Counted from the first letter of the stretch, positions 1-11,890 are shown. The stretch: DNA of 64,000 nt from Osedax fenrisi (GCA_964019155.1 OZ025240.1:86998995-87062994), one strand, 5' to 3'. Notes: generated from the sequence alone by a model not told the origin. Program-made: numbers and translations.

Positions 1-305
1 GGTTTTTAGCATTTCTGCTTGAATCTACAAATATTACAAGATCGTCAGCATAATCTGCATCTGTTATCTTGATTGCTGGATATCTTCTACTTCGTTGTTT
101 CGATAGTGTTAGGCCTAGATCTTTATTGTCATCAATAGATGTTCTTAATACATAATCGAGTGTAATAATAAATAATAATGGTGCCAGACTATCCCCAACA
201 TATTCTGTGTCACCATCAGGTGACCGTACCATTGATTTAGTATCTCTATATAGTATCATAATTGCGTTGATTATCTTCATTGGAATACCGTATACGGTCA
301 TATAT
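1..305 (-). mobile_element. LINE reverse-transcriptase fragment (same family as 38-41.3 kb)
   Basis: Read on the minus strand, this encodes RT palm sequence with SPDGDTEYVG, then LAPLLFII, VLRTSIDDNKDLGLTLSKQ, and the catalytic ADYADDLVIF. Wording and nucleotide sequence match the plus-strand LINE at 40.35-40.65 kb closely. This copy keeps some 20 residues around YRDTKS that the other copy has lost, but lacks a few residues before LAPLLF. It is cut by the left edge of the window and ends in AT-rich sequence near 305. Confidence 0.8.
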
Positions 306-544
306 GGTCATATATGACTTAAGAATTTATTTATTATTTTACACAATAGAGAACGTTTAAACTTATTTTTGTGTTTAAATAAAAATGTATTCATTCATAT
401 AATATGCTTTACAGACAATATATATCATATATTATACTATAGTATATATAGACTATAGTATTTACAGACAATATATATATATAATATATTATACTATAGT
501 CTATAAATAGTATAGTAGATTAATCTATATAAATAAGCAATATC

Positions 545-547
<3 letters not shown>

Positions 548-602
<55 letters not shown>
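548..602. repeat. (TA)n microsatellite
   Basis: Uninterrupted TA dinucleotide run followed by GT/TATG-rich sequence. Short reading frames rich in Tyr and Ile over this and similar runs are artefacts. Confidence 0.95.
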
Positions 603-612
<10 letters not shown>

Positions 613-958
613 CTATATGTGTGTTTATATGTGTATATGTATAATATATTATAGATAATTATATTTATTATATATTTAGTAAATATGTAATAGTAAATAC
701 CATTTACTCTATATAAATTAAGATTTTCCAATAATTATTCTGAAAATCTTTGATATGTATAACATATTTATAACTCAGAAGGTGAAGCGAACTATATATA
801 TATATATATATATATATGTGTTATACATATATTAAATATATTATATTTATTATGGATATGTATAGTATATTTATAACTTAATTACATATGATCATATCAT
901 GTGTATAGTATATTTACACGTTTATTATATATTTAATATATTACACATTTATTGTAAC

Positions 959-1073
959 ATGTACACTAACGACCATGTCAAAATTGGAATCGGTCCTACG
1001 CCTTGGTGGGCCGTTGATCTATCCAGATCGTTCGATGTTTATAAAGTTTATATTTATCAAGAATGTCGACAAA
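959..1073 (+). CDS. Exon of FTP (fucolectin-type) domain, sushi locus
   Basis: The frame reads CNMYTNDHVKIGIG and then PWWAVDLSRSFDVYKVYIY. WWxVDLgrs-xDVyxVxIy is the hallmark of the FTP domain (eel fucolectin, tachylectin-4, pentraxin-like), part of the F5/8C-like lectin fold. It ends at a GTTAAT donor in phase 1 (CAA A|GT). The next exon starts in phase 1. The 5' limit is uncertain: no good acceptor lies near, so 959 (an in-frame ATG) is nominal. Base composition is much less AT-rich than the surroundings. The proposed role is carbohydrate recognition in a secreted or membrane protein, by family only. Confidence 0.65.
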
Positions 1074-1296
1074 GTTAATTTATTCATAATTAATATTATA
1101 ATTATATTTTATAGATTATATATATATATATAGTAACGATGTGTGTATGTTTTATTATAAATATTATAGAAATAGTTAATGTTATCCAAATACTTTTATT
1201 TAACTCGTATCTCCGTATTCTAACATCTTAAAGCGAACAAACATGAATGTCAAAAATAATTATTACCTGTTCACCTCTAACGGATAAAACCTGCAG

Positions 1297-1483
1297 ATTT
1301 AAATACCGGAGCTCCGCTAAATGATAACGATTACGTCGATCTCTCCGTTCTGGTCACCGATAACGTAATAGGTGGACGATGGACACCGCCCACCACCGTG
1401 ATGAACAACTTGTCGACCCCTACGCTATGTTCTAATCTTAGAGGTCACCTCTACAAGAACGAAACCACTCTACGGAACATGTG
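1297..1483 (+). CDS. Second FTP-domain exon, sushi locus
   Basis: An acceptor (ctgcag) at 1296 opens a phase-1 frame: NLNTGAPLNDNDYVDLSVLV, then GGRWTPPTTVMNN and LCSNLRGHLYKNETTLRN. It stays open for about 60 codons in a stop-dense region and uses GC-richer codons. It joins in phase to the preceding WWAVDL exon. A GTAATG donor follows 1483; read on, the frame hits TAA at 1485. In the +1 frame the sequence continues LYGTCGNGGAYYICKQ, which looks more like the Cys-containing end of an FTP domain, so a one-base frameshift near 1467 or a different splice is possible. Confidence 0.55.
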
Positions 1484-1704
1484 GTAATGGTGGAGCGTAC
1501 TATATTTGTAAACAAGTATAGGGAAGAATTGTGAATATCGTATTCGAGTATTTACGATAATATAGACGTAGTTCTGTATATTCGATAGAATGGTTGTTAT
1601 TGGTAGTTAAATTATTCATGTAAGCAGTTCTATATATGTATATAGATAATGAGAATTATAGAAAATGATTATATATATATATATAATTTAAAAATTATAT
1701 ATAT

Positions 1705-2536
1705 ATATATAATTTTCTCCTTCTCCTACTGCATCTAACTTAGGTGTACTTTTTGATTCTACACTTTCCTTCATTCCTCATATTACTGCCATCACTAAAT
1801 CTGCAAATTATCATCTATTTAGAATTAGAAAAATACGAAAATCAATTACTGTATCTCTTACTAAAACTCTAGTTAATTCCCTTGTACTCTCACGCATAGA
1901 TTACTGTTCCTCAATCCTTATAAATATTCCATTATCATCTATCTCTCCCTTAAATCGAGTTATTCGTTCATCAATCCATACAACATATAACCTACGTATT
2001 CGAGATCATTCCTCTACTTCCTCATACCAACACATATCTCCATGGTTCACATTTAACAAACGCTCTGCTTATCGCATATTATCTATTGTTCATTCCTCAA
2101 TATACTCTTCAAATTGCCCTTCATATATTTCTGCTTCTCTAGTACAAAGAGCTCCCCTTCCATCACTTAGAAACCATGCATCTCACCTTCTATCTACCCC
2201 TATTCTACGTCCCTCAAAAATGAATACTCGGGCACTGAGTTATATTGGTCCTAAGCTATGAAATTCACTCCCGCCCTATATTAGATCCATAAAATCGCAT
2301 AAAACATTCATGAAATATATACAACAATTGATCTCAGGTGGTAACCTGAATTATTAATATTGTTTGTCATTATTATTTTATTAATTAATTTCCGTACGGC
2401 TTATTCTATTTTATTGTATTATTATTATTGGTATTTATTGTTTACCTACTTTTATTATTTGTATTCTATTATATACACCTTTGAGAAATCATTTATGATT
2501 TATTTAAGTGTCTAAATAAACATTCAATCAATCAAT

Positions 2537-2545
<9 letters not shown>
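1705..2545 (+). mobile_element. 5'-truncated CR1/L2-like LINE, RT C-terminus and 3' end
   Basis: One frame from about 1709 to 2357 encodes the thumb/C-terminal region of a Jockey/CR1-type RT: SNLGVLFDSTLSF, SANYHLFRIRKIRKS, SRIDYCSSIL, then LSYIGPKL-stop-NSLPP. The stop is TGA where the family has Trp, a single G-to-A change. TAA ends the frame at 2355-2357. The 3' UTR ends with GTCTAAATAAACATTCAATC and a (TCAA)n tail running into (TA)n, the expected simple-repeat LINE tail. The 5' end is cut at a (TA)n run, typical of incomplete reverse transcription. Confidence 0.85.
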
Positions 2546-2572
<27 letters not shown>

Positions 2573-2717
2573 GATTAGATCATTGGGTTTAGATAGTAAT
2601 TCATATATTATTATATTTTTTTAATATAATATTTCAATACTATTTCATAGCTTCATCTATAAAACAAATAATATATCCTTGGATAATATTAGAAAATTAC
2701 AATATATTGTAATTTAC

Positions 2718-2750
<33 letters not shown>

Positions 2751-3001
2751 ATTATATTTATATGTTGAGTAGTATATATATATATAATATATTATAATAT
2801 ATACTATTTATTAGGCATATATTTAAAAGTATATATATATATTATTATTAAATAGTTTATTGACTACTAAACATCATATGTTTATCGGAGTCATATAATA
2901 TAATAATAATGAAGGATATAACAATTTGAACATACAAAATAAGGACAATAACAAGAACAATATATATATATAAAGAACAAGAACAATATTAAATAATGCA
3001 G

Positions 3002-5809
3002 TTATAAAGAAATAAAATAATGATATACTTTACGTTTAAACAAAGTTTCAGACTCGGTTGATATATTGTCAGCTGACAATGCATTCCGACATTTAGGAGC
3101 TGCGACAGCAAATGCCGATTCGGCATATACTGTCGTAGTTATATGTTGGTGGAGCATCATAGTCGAGCCAACACGATGAGGTCGATAATCCGTTCGTATA
3201 GTAATAATATTCGCGAGATATTTAGGGCTGGCTCGATAGATGGCTCGATGCGTTATGCAAAGGAGACGTAACTTGCAAACTATCTGGAACTTTAACCATC
3301 CAAGTGAATGCATCAGAGATGAGACGGAAACCATTGTTCGACGTTTAAGTTTATAGAGGATTCTTACTGAACGACGCTAAATAGTTTCAAGTATGTGCAA
3401 TAAATGAATGTGTAGGGTAGTAAATAGGGAACAACAGTATCGAAGTCTAATAAATACAAGAGCATGAATGAGGCACTTGGTTAAATTAAAAGTTAGATTA
3501 TTTCGCGTCTTTCTAATGTTGTATAGATAGTAGTTAGCAGTATGTATAATATTTCCTATTTGCGCTGTGACATTGAAGTGAGTGTTGAAAGTAATACTGA
3601 GTGTAGTTACTGATTGGGAAGTGGGAAGGGAGAGTAAAAACGGATGTGTTATATTTAAAGGAGAACTTGGACGAGATAAAATAATAGTATAAGTTTTAGA
3701 AATATTTAGTGAAAGTGAGTTATTAGCAAACCATTTAGTTAATTAAGTAATGCAATTGTAAATAGATAACTGAATGGATGCAGGATCGCTGGATGGCGGG
3801 AAGGACATGTATATTTGGAGATCATTTAAAGATGATAAAGTATGTGAGGAAATTTGAGAATTATTGATTTAATAGGTAATATATAAATTATGAATAGAAT
3901 TGGACCAAGGACAGAGCCTTGTGGAACACCACATGAGTGAACAAAAGGTACAGACAAAGAAGAATTAATTTTTACATATGAAGATCTATTAGATACAAAT
4001 GAATTGAACCAGTTAAGAACTTGGCCGTTAATACCAATCTCACGTAGACGAAACGAAAGAATTTGAAGATTAAGAGAGTCAAAGGCACACGAAAAATCTA
4101 ACAGAACAAGATAACAAGAACTTTTGGCATCTAGGGATAAGAGAATTTCACTAATAATAAGAGTTAGGGCTGTCTCAGTACTACGGTGAGGGAGATAAGC
4201 GCTTTGAAAGCAATCGACAATATTATTTGAATTAATATACTGTATTAACTGTGAAGAGACAACTCGTTCCAAAGTCTTTGACATAGATGAGAGTTGGGAT
4301 ATTGGTCTGTAGTTAGCTAAGTTGGAGTGATCTAAAGTCGGTTTCTTGAGTAATGGTGTTATATATGAGTAGTTCATCGATTATGGTACAACAGCAGTGA
4401 TAAGAGACAAATTGATAATATATGTAATAAAACCAATGAGATAAGGAGAGATGGAGTGGAATAGGCATAATGGAACATGATCTAATGGAGAATGAGATTT
4501 TAGATAATTCAATAACGATAATACTACTGTCTGAGATGGAAGTTTGAAGCATGACCAATGGTTATTAGAGATAATATGTGTTACACCAATAAGTGCGGGA
4601 TCAAATCTAGGGAGAGAATCAATTATCAAAGAAATCTTTCGTTGAAAGAAACTGGAAAAGGTAGTGCACAGAAAAGGGTTGATATGGAAGATGTCTATTA
4701 AAATCTCGACCAATCAATTTAAATTATAGTGTAAATGCTTGTTTAGAGGACATACCCAAATTATCAAGTTTACCAGTAAAGTAGGATGATTTATAGGTGA
4801 GAAGTTTACATCTATAAATTGAGCGAGATACTTTGAAGGCTTTAAGATCAGCATCAAGGTTGGTCGATTGGTATTTTGTTTGTAGTCGTCTAAGTGAACG
4901 ACGTAGATTAACTAGCTCATTACTAAACCAAGGAGATTTTGAATATGATCGATTGGGAGAATCAGTGATAGGTGCAAATAATTCAAGAGAATTCGAAACA
5001 GCTGTGTTAAAATTGTCAAAGAGAGAATCAGGTAAGATATGAAACTGATGTATATCGATTTGAGAACAAACGGATCTAACAAAAGAAGTTATATTAATTG
5101 CAGATATCTTTCTAAATGAACTTACTGGTCGAGGAATGGTAAATGTTTGCAATAGCAACTCAAATGTAACTGCAAAATGATAAGAGATTAGAAAGCTTTG
5201 AAAAGGAGATGAGACAAGTTTAGACGAGGATGGTGATATAACTAGATCGATACAGTTGCCGTTAATGTTAGTAGGTAAATGTATATGTTGCGTTAGAGAG
5301 AACTCATAAAGCTGACGTTTTAAAGATTATGCAGGAGTATTAGAAGAATTATATTGTATATTGAAATCACCAAGAATAATTGTATTATCAGGAGAAATAG
5401 ATTCAAAAATATACGTAAGGTATTCGAAAAATGCAGTTATGCTAGAAGAAGGGGGACGGTAAATAAGAACAATATGTATTGTATAAGATGAAAATCTGAG
5501 ATGGCAGATCAAGATTTCACATGAAGAGACAGAAGGAATAGTAGAGAAGATAAGTTTCTCATTAGATGAATATACCAGTGCAAGACCACCACCACGAGAA
5601 GACGTCGATCTATTCGCATGAATTACATTATATCCTCGAGGAGTTAATTGCGATGATAAAGAAGAGTCATTATCAATCAACCATGTTTCAGTGATTGCAG
5701 TAATTAAACATTTAGAATCAATAATAGATTGAGCTATACTATAAACTTTATTCCGTACAAATCTAGAGTTAATTAACTGAAATAAATACTTATTATTATG
5801 GGTGCAATG
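3002..5809 (-). pseudogene. LINE ORF2: APE endonuclease plus reverse transcriptase (broken)
   Basis: The frame follows ORF1's TGA directly, with no AUG: HNNKYLFQLINSRFVRNK, then ITETWLIDND, GGGLALVYSS, IYRPPSSS and IILGDFNIQ of an APE/EEP nuclease, to a stop near 5327. After frameshifts the RT gives NYRPISQLSSMSKTLERVV, LLDFSCAFDSL and GVPQGSVLGPILF (3826-4377), then a degraded C-terminus including APKCRNALSADN (near 3.05 kb). The YADD box region after GVPQGSVLGP is scrambled. The element is dead. Confidence 0.8.
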
Positions 5810-6880
5810 TCATTTAGAGGAAGAACAAGAACAATAAGAACAAGAAGAAGAACAAGAAGAACAAGAAGAGGAAGAAGAGCTGTTTTTAGTAGCATTTTTA
5901 CAATAATTATTAAATGAATTAGACCATTGAATAAATTCATTATCATCTGGAATATACGGATTCGATTTCCAGTCGATTACTTTTATGTCAGAATTACTGT
6001 TAGTAGTGAATAAACGAAGTTCATGTGATAGTTTGTACCTATTAAACACACACTTGTATTTCGTTATGGTAGATTTGGATGAATGGAAGTATATACGACC
6101 AATCTTATTTGTATCACTGGGAATAAAAGGACGAATAAATAATGTTTTGAAATCAGTTAATTGAAGAGAAGATCTAGAGTTTAGTAAACTATCAGTAGTG
6201 AATGTTGATGAGAGTACTAAGTTTGCATAGTTGGATATTAAAGAGTACTCAGTTATGGTGTTAGGATCTAGTTTAAGTTGTTTAAATAAAGAGTTAATGT
6301 ATGTTAGATTCCTGTTTGTAGGTGAAATATGTTCAATAATAACCGAAGGTTGAGAAGAACATAAATAAATTTGAGGGGTTGTTTTTGAAGCAGTAGGTAT
6401 ATGAATAGGTAATGTGGACTTAACGATATCGTTGAATGATTTATAAGTCGATTTATTTAAGGTATCGGGAAGTGTGGATATGGTGTTAGAGATAGAATTA
6501 AGAATTTTCGAGTTATTAGAGCTAGACGAATATGAAGAGAACTGACTATTCAAATTATTTAAATCTATTTGTAATTTATCAAGTTTATTAATGATACAAT
6601 CATTGCTTTCTGAGTATGAATTTGAATTAGATTTATCTCTATTATTAACATATGTATTGTCTTTACAATTCTTACACTGAAATATAATCAGATTAGAATT
6701 TAATAATTCAATAGCTATTTTAGAAGGTTTGGTAGAATTCCACGGGTGTGTAGTTAAGCTATAATTATTAAGACAAGTAAAATGTAAATGATGATTACAT
6801 ATATTACAGGTAATTGTATTAGCTGTATCAGTTATACATTCATTACAATGAACAAAATTGATATCAATAGATTCGAAATG
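5810..6880 (-). pseudogene. LINE ORF1 protein with PHD-like zinc finger
   Basis: The frame is open from 6880 to a TGA at 5810-5812, about 356 codons. The N-terminus has HCNECITD, TCNICNHHLHFTC and FQCKNC. This C-x2-C, C-x2-C, H-x2-C, C-x2-C spacing is a PHD/RING-type cross-brace finger, known from CR1-group ORF1 proteins. The middle is Ser/Asn-rich. The C-terminal half has FKTLFIRPFIPSD and YKLSHELRLF, and it ends in a Ser/Cys-rich tail. No ATG precedes the finger in this copy (TGA at 6881-6883), so the start is lost or non-AUG. Role by family: RNA binding in the retrotransposition particle. Confidence 0.75.
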
Positions 6881-7191
6881 TCAATTGTATTATAGCTATA
6901 GCTATAGAGTATTAACAGAATCAATGCGACTTTCTATAGAACAATCACAGCTGTGACGGTGATACGGTTCAATGATTTCAGTGAAAAGAGAATACAGCTA
7001 TATCGCCTATATATGTGTATTTATATATATATAGGTACCGAGTAATACGTAAACGTTGACCAATTTATGCATGTATGATGAATGTACAGAAACGATGTAA
7101 ATGCGTCACAATAATGTTGTAATATTTTGTATTGTTAAACAATGCGAATCGAATGAATCGACTGTTCACGGCGAGAGGCGAAAACAGAATG

Positions 7192-7193
<2 letters not shown>

Positions 7194-7229
<36 letters not shown>
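7194..7229. repeat. (TA)n microsatellite
   Basis: Separates the head-to-head LINEs; probably the insertion target of one of them. Confidence 0.9.
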
Positions 7230-7233
<4 letters not shown>

Positions 7234-7244
7234 CAATTATTCTT

Positions 7245-8300
7245 CCGAATATCAAAAGATGACTCACGGAGTACCACAAGGATCAGTACTAGGACCACTA
7301 CTTTTTTCGATATACTTATCACCTGTTTTCAAAATCTTCGCCAACCATCCATTGATTAAATTTCATTCATATGCCGATGACATCCACATTTTTACTGATG
7401 CTGATAATGAAAATAACTCATCTGCCCACATCCGTTTTCAGAACTGTCTACGTGAACTCTCTATCTGGTTTCACGAAAACTCATTACAACTGAACCCTTT
7501 AAAAACTGAAGTAATGTATGTCAATCACACTTCTAAACACTTTTCAACATCGTTCGCTTTTTCATTTGACAAGTGTTTATTATCATCATCACAAACGATA
7601 AAGAATGTGGGTGTAATTTTTAATTCTAACCACGACATGAAATCTTTTATATCAGAAAAAAATCGTTCATTAAACTTTCAACTGTACAGAATTAAAAAAA
7701 TCAGAAAATCTTTAAATTTCTTTACTTGCAAAATTTTAGTGACTAGTTTAGTATTAGGAGTTTTCGATTATTGTAATGTGCTGCTTATAGGTCTACCAGC
7801 TATCACATTGGCTGAACTTACCTCCCTTCAACGATATGCTGTACGTATAATTCACAAGCTACCTCATCGAGAAGAAAATAACCATATCAGCATCACACAA
7901 TTAATGAAGGAATTACACTGGCTACCCATAAAAGAAAGAATCATCTATAAAATATGTCTTATGACTCATAATGCACTCCACTTTGAAACGCCGTCATATT
8001 AATATGAATTGATAGAGAGAATTGACCAGACAAGTAGTCTCAGGCCGTGTCATGTTAATCGTATACGACCTAGATAGACAATACATTCTACAGCTGCCCG
8101 TTCACGCGCCTTCTCGTCACAAGCACCGATAGCCTGGAACTCACTACCTGCAACACTCCGTGCTGAAAGAAACTCAGAAAAATTAAAAAAGAATTTAAAA
8201 ACATATTTATTTACACTATAACTTTCTTATTATTTCATTATACATTATTGTTAACTTAATTGTTTAAACGATGTCTAAATAAAATTTCTTCTTCTCTACA
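7245..8300 (+). mobile_element. 5'-truncated CR1/L2-like LINE, RT half
   Basis: Starts just after a (TA)n run. The frame 7259-8002 begins at the RT block HGVPQGSVLGPLLFSIYLSP and continues through the catalytic SYADDIHIF and ENSLQLNPLKTEVMYVN to LHWLPIKERIIYKI. After a frameshift near 8000 the end reads AWNSLPATLRAERNSEKLKK, then LKTYLFTL-stop at about 8221. A short 3' UTR with GATGTCTAAATAAAATTTC follows. It diverges from the element at 2.95-6.9 kb, so it is a separate insertion. Confidence 0.85.
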
Positions 8301-8337
8301 ATATAGTGTTATAATATAAACTAATGTTGTATTAGTA

Positions 8338-8420
8338 ATAATATATAAAATAATGTATACATTATTTTATATATTATAATAATATATAAAATAATGTATA
8401 CATTATTTTATATATTATTT
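8338..8420. repeat. Duplicated AT palindrome
   Basis: The palindrome TAAAATAATGTATACATTAT, with further symmetric flanks, occurs twice about 50 bp apart. Each copy can form a hairpin or cruciform of about 14 bp arms. Confidence 0.8.
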
Positions 8421-8804
8421 TAATAATAATGTTATTATAAATTATATTCCTCTAATATAAAATTAATTTATATTATAAGAATATATTGTATAATATATAT
8501 ATATATATATATATATATGTATAATTATTTGTAATTACATTTATAAAATATATATAATAATATTTAATTTTATATAAATAAAATATCTATTATAATTTAT
8601 TATAATTTATAGTAGACTATTTAAAAAATAAAATTTTAAAATTGTAATTATTACAATAATATTTTAAATCTGTTATACACGCTTTTATCAATAATTATGT
8701 TTTCGCAAATTTGTTGATTACATTGAATCAGTATACTTGTTTATATATATACTTACTTTTACTTTTAGTCCCATGATTTTTAAATCTCTATCACTTTCAC
8801 ATCA

Positions 8805-8806
<2 letters not shown>

Positions 8807-8870
<64 letters not shown>
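8807..8870. repeat. (TA)32 microsatellite
   Basis: Perfect 64 bp TA run. Confidence 0.95.
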
Positions 8871-8871
<1 letters not shown>

Positions 8872-9148
8872 TTAAGGGGTAACAAAAATCATATTTATTC
8901 TAGATAGTATTTATTGTAGTAATATGTTAACAATATATTATTATAAAATATATTACATGTATACAGGTATTCATTATAGTACAGTCATACTATATTATAT
9001 ATGCATATCATTACTATAATAGTTACACAGCGTGGTATACCATATACAGTCGTAATATATATGTAGGTACAATGATTTAATTTGATTATATTTGGTTAAA
9101 TAGGCTGTTCAATTAACTGTCAATCAAAAACTTTCTCGCAAATTGCCT

Positions 9149-9187
9149 AATGGGCGACGCCCATTGGGCGACGCCCATTGGGCGTGT
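9149..9187. repeat. GC-rich palindromic tandem repeat
   Basis: TGGGCGACGCCCAT is repeated almost three times in tandem. Each unit is an inverted repeat (TGGGCG, one base, CGCCCA). It is a sharp GC-rich island in AT-rich DNA, inside about 260 bp (9.10-9.36 kb) of moderately complex sequence with no open frame. Confidence 0.85.
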
Positions 9188-9727
9188 CCAAAATGGAACT
9201 AGCTCGTATTAAAAAATTGCTGATAAAAGTTGAAAATAAATGGTACATTTTCATTCCACCGGCATTTCGCAGATGAAAATTGCAATTTTAATCATGCTCG
9301 TTAATTGCCGATGAAAATTCGGTGTACCCCCCTTTAGACATAGCAGAATTGTTAAAATAAAGTGTAATATCATATTCAATTAATTAATCGATGATATAAT
9401 AGTAAATAAATAATATAATACTACATGCTATTATAAGTATATTATTGTGTGGTTATTATTAGGTTACCTATAGGTATATTCATATATGCTATCTATTTAA
9501 TATCAGTGAAACACATTAAATATATATATACCTAATATATTTTTAATAATATATATATATATATATATATCAATTTTTTAAAGTAAATAAACTATATATA
9601 TAATTATAATTAATTATATTACAATATCACGCAAAATATATCAATCATATTATTTGTTCAGATAACATTTCTAAGTTATATTTTAATTAGGGTCTAAGTA
9701 TCATACGAATTTATAAAATACCTATAT

Positions 9728-9850
9728 ATATATGAATGAATGAATGAAATCAGTTTATAGACATACGACATACTATGTATATCATACGTCTATGGAGGAT
9801 CAGTAAAAGCCTAGGCTTTATTTGGTCGATACCTATAATATGTTCATGTA
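9728..9850 (-). mobile_element. LINE 3'-end remnant with (TTCA)n tail
   Basis: On the minus strand, about 100 bp of moderately complex sequence (CCAAATAAAGCCTAGGC and on) ends in CTGATTTCATTCATTCATTC running into (TA)n. A short microsatellite tail of this kind is typical of L2/CR1 LINE ends. No coding part remains. Confidence 0.5.
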
Positions 9851-9947
9851 CATATTACAATATTAGTAAAAGTAATAATATAATAATAATTATTCATGTG
9901 TTAGCATTCTTTGTAATATAATTAGAAAATGAAACAATAAAATAAAG

Positions 9948-9988
<41 letters not shown>

Positions 9989-9991
<3 letters not shown>

Positions 9992-10443
9992 TCAACTCTC
10001 TGTAAGTCGGACTACAGATAAGTCGGACTTCTAGATAAGTCGGACACATTTAGTTAGTCTGGTTCGATGTGTATCTAGTTCAATGTTAAATTAATCGGAT
10101 AAGTCGGATAAGTTTGATTGGATAAGTCGGAATTTTCTATAAGTCGGACACATATTATTGTCATTTTTCTGATTTTATACTGGATAAGTCGGACTTTTTT
10201 ATAAATTGACAGAAATATTTACTTTAAATAATGTATATTATAATTTTAGTAAGTAATATTAGTGAATACAACATTTTATATTGTTAATTGTTGCATACTT
10301 CCACATTTTGGTAATAATTTAACTCATGCTGCGCATCTCATGTATTATTAGCATGATATTTTGAATCTCGGATAAGTCGGACATCTCGCTAAGTCGGAAA
10401 CTTGTTTGGTCCCTTGCGAGTCCGACTTATCGGGAGTTTATTG
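9989..10443. mobile_element. 455 bp TIR element with iterated AAGTCGGA motif
   Basis: The left end is CAGTCAACTCTCTGTAAGTC. The right end, read inward on the other strand, is CAATAAACTCCCGATAAGTC. Both abut TA, the expected TA target duplication, though the flank is a (TA)n run. Inside, AAGTCGGA occurs about ten times, nine in direct orientation and one inverted at the right end. CAGT-type ends with TA duplication fit pogo/Tigger-type Tc1-mariner elements. No transposase is present, so this is non-autonomous. Confidence 0.8.
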
Positions 10444-10444
10444 T

Positions 10445-10889
10445 ATATATATATATATATATATATATAAATTAATAAAAATAATAAAACCATGTTCATG
10501 AACATAAGTTATCATCATATTTCAATCCATTACATTAAAGTAAATAATAAAATAATTGTATAATATTAAAATGTATTAAAATATATATTAGCAAAATATG
10601 TAAATTTATAATACTGTAATATTGAGAACTTAATAAAAATAGTAAATTATTATAAATATGTGTAAAATAAAAATATCTAAAAGTATGTTATAAAATTAAA
10701 ACTACTAAACAAAAATTAATCATCTTTCAATAAGACGTGCAATGGCGCCAAATTCCTGTCAAATTACTGATGACTAATAATACCAATAATAATTTAAAAA
10801 AATATTTAAAACAATAAACGAAACAAGATCTAAAACAAATAAAATATTAAAAAAATAAATATTAAAATATATAAATTTTATAAAAAAAA
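10445..10889. other. AT-rich stretch, probable 3' UTR of the minus-strand LINE at 10.9-11.85 kb
   Basis: No coding signal. It has A-rich sequence on the plus strand, downstream of the LINE RT stop. Only GACGTGCAATGGCGCCAAAT at 10734 is of mixed composition. Confidence 0.4.
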
Positions 10890-11847
10890 CTAATATTTAC
10901 TTATAAATGAATATTTTAATGTTTTTTTTAGAATAAATACATTATTAATATTATTTTTTCGTAAAAGATTATTAAACATTAATTTATTATATAACTTTGG
11001 TCCTTTAAAAAATATTGTATTTTTTAATTTATTTGATTTCATAAGTGGTAGGATAAATTTATTTTTTAGTTTATTTAACTTGAAATATGAGTTATAATCT
11101 AATTTATATTTATTATTTAAGAAATTATAGATTAATAATGTGTTTCTATATATAATTAGATCTTCAAATTTTAAAATATTATTTTTTTTTAAAAAAGGAC
11201 CAGTATGTGTTAGACGTATTAATGGTAATTTTGATTTATCTATTATTTGTTTATTAATAATTCTTATAACTTTTTTCTGTAACATAATTAATTTTGTAAT
11301 ATTTGATTTATAAGTATTTGACCATACTTTAATCCCATATGATAAATTAGATAAATAGAACGAATTATATAACAACATTAAATTTATTGTATCTAAAAAA
11401 GATATTTTTTTTATAGTATATATAATTTTTGACAATTTATTCGATAAATAATTTATATGTTTTTTGTAGGTTATTTGGGAATCTAAGTAGATCCCAAGAA
11501 ATTTATAATTATTAACTATAATGATTTTAATGTTATCTATTGTTATATCTTTTAATATAGCAGAATTGATATATGGCAATATTTTTGTTTTTTCGATATT
11601 TAGCTTAAGCTTATTTATATCAAACCATTTTTTTAACTTATCCAATTAATATAGTAATAATATGTTAATAATGTATCATGTTCAGCAAATATAGTTATAG
11701 ATGTATCATCTGCATATAAATTAATATTAATATTATTTACTTTTTTATTATTAAAAATATTGGATATGTCATTTATAAAGATAATAAATAGTAGAGGTCC
11801 TAGAACAGATCCTTGTGGCACTCCATATCTAATAATCTTTCTATCTT

Positions 11848-11855
<8 letters not shown>
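10890..11855 (-). mobile_element. 5'-truncated LINE, RT C-terminal half
   Basis: On the minus strand: YGMPQGSVLGPLLFIIFIND-like sequence, INLYADDTSITIFAEHD (catalytic YADD), a frameshift near 11640, then KLKKWFDINKLKLNIEKTK, NNYKFLGIYLDSQITYKKHI and LSYGIKVWSNTYKSN to a stop at 10890. Codons are extremely AT-biased. The 5' end is cut at a (TA)n run. RT family: Jockey/CR1 group. Confidence 0.85.

Positions 11856-11889
<34 letters not shown>

Positions 11890-11890
<1 letters not shown>

Larger units (their letters stand above)
2950..6950 (-). mobile_element. Near full-length, decayed CR1/L2-like LINE (minus strand)
   Basis: On the minus strand the order is ORF1 with a zinc finger (6880-5810), an in-frame TGA, APE endonuclease (from 5809), then RT with GVPQGSVLGP near 3.9 kb, and a frameshifted RT C-terminus reaching about 3.0 kb. 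Many indels and stops break ORF2. The 3' end lies near 2.95 kb in AT-rich sequence. The 5' end abuts another, oppositely oriented LINE fragment at 7.25 kb. Confidence 0.85.

Noticed and set aside
2255..2262. Nuclear reassignment of UGA to Trp (TGA at a Trp position in a LINE, in the 43.5 kb exon and between LINE ORFs)
   Set aside because: TGG is used for Trp throughout the sushi exons and LINEs, and G-to-A decay explains the isolated cases.
4833..5042. Plus-strand frame inside the minus-strand LINE
   Set aside because: Shadow of the RT/endonuclease coding strand.
2950..8300. Twin-priming inversion joining the minus-strand LINE to the plus-strand RT half, both touching the GVPQGSVLGP block
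   Set aside because: The minus-strand element continues past that block through its RT C-terminus to about 3.0 kb, and the two sequences differ too much to be one insertion.
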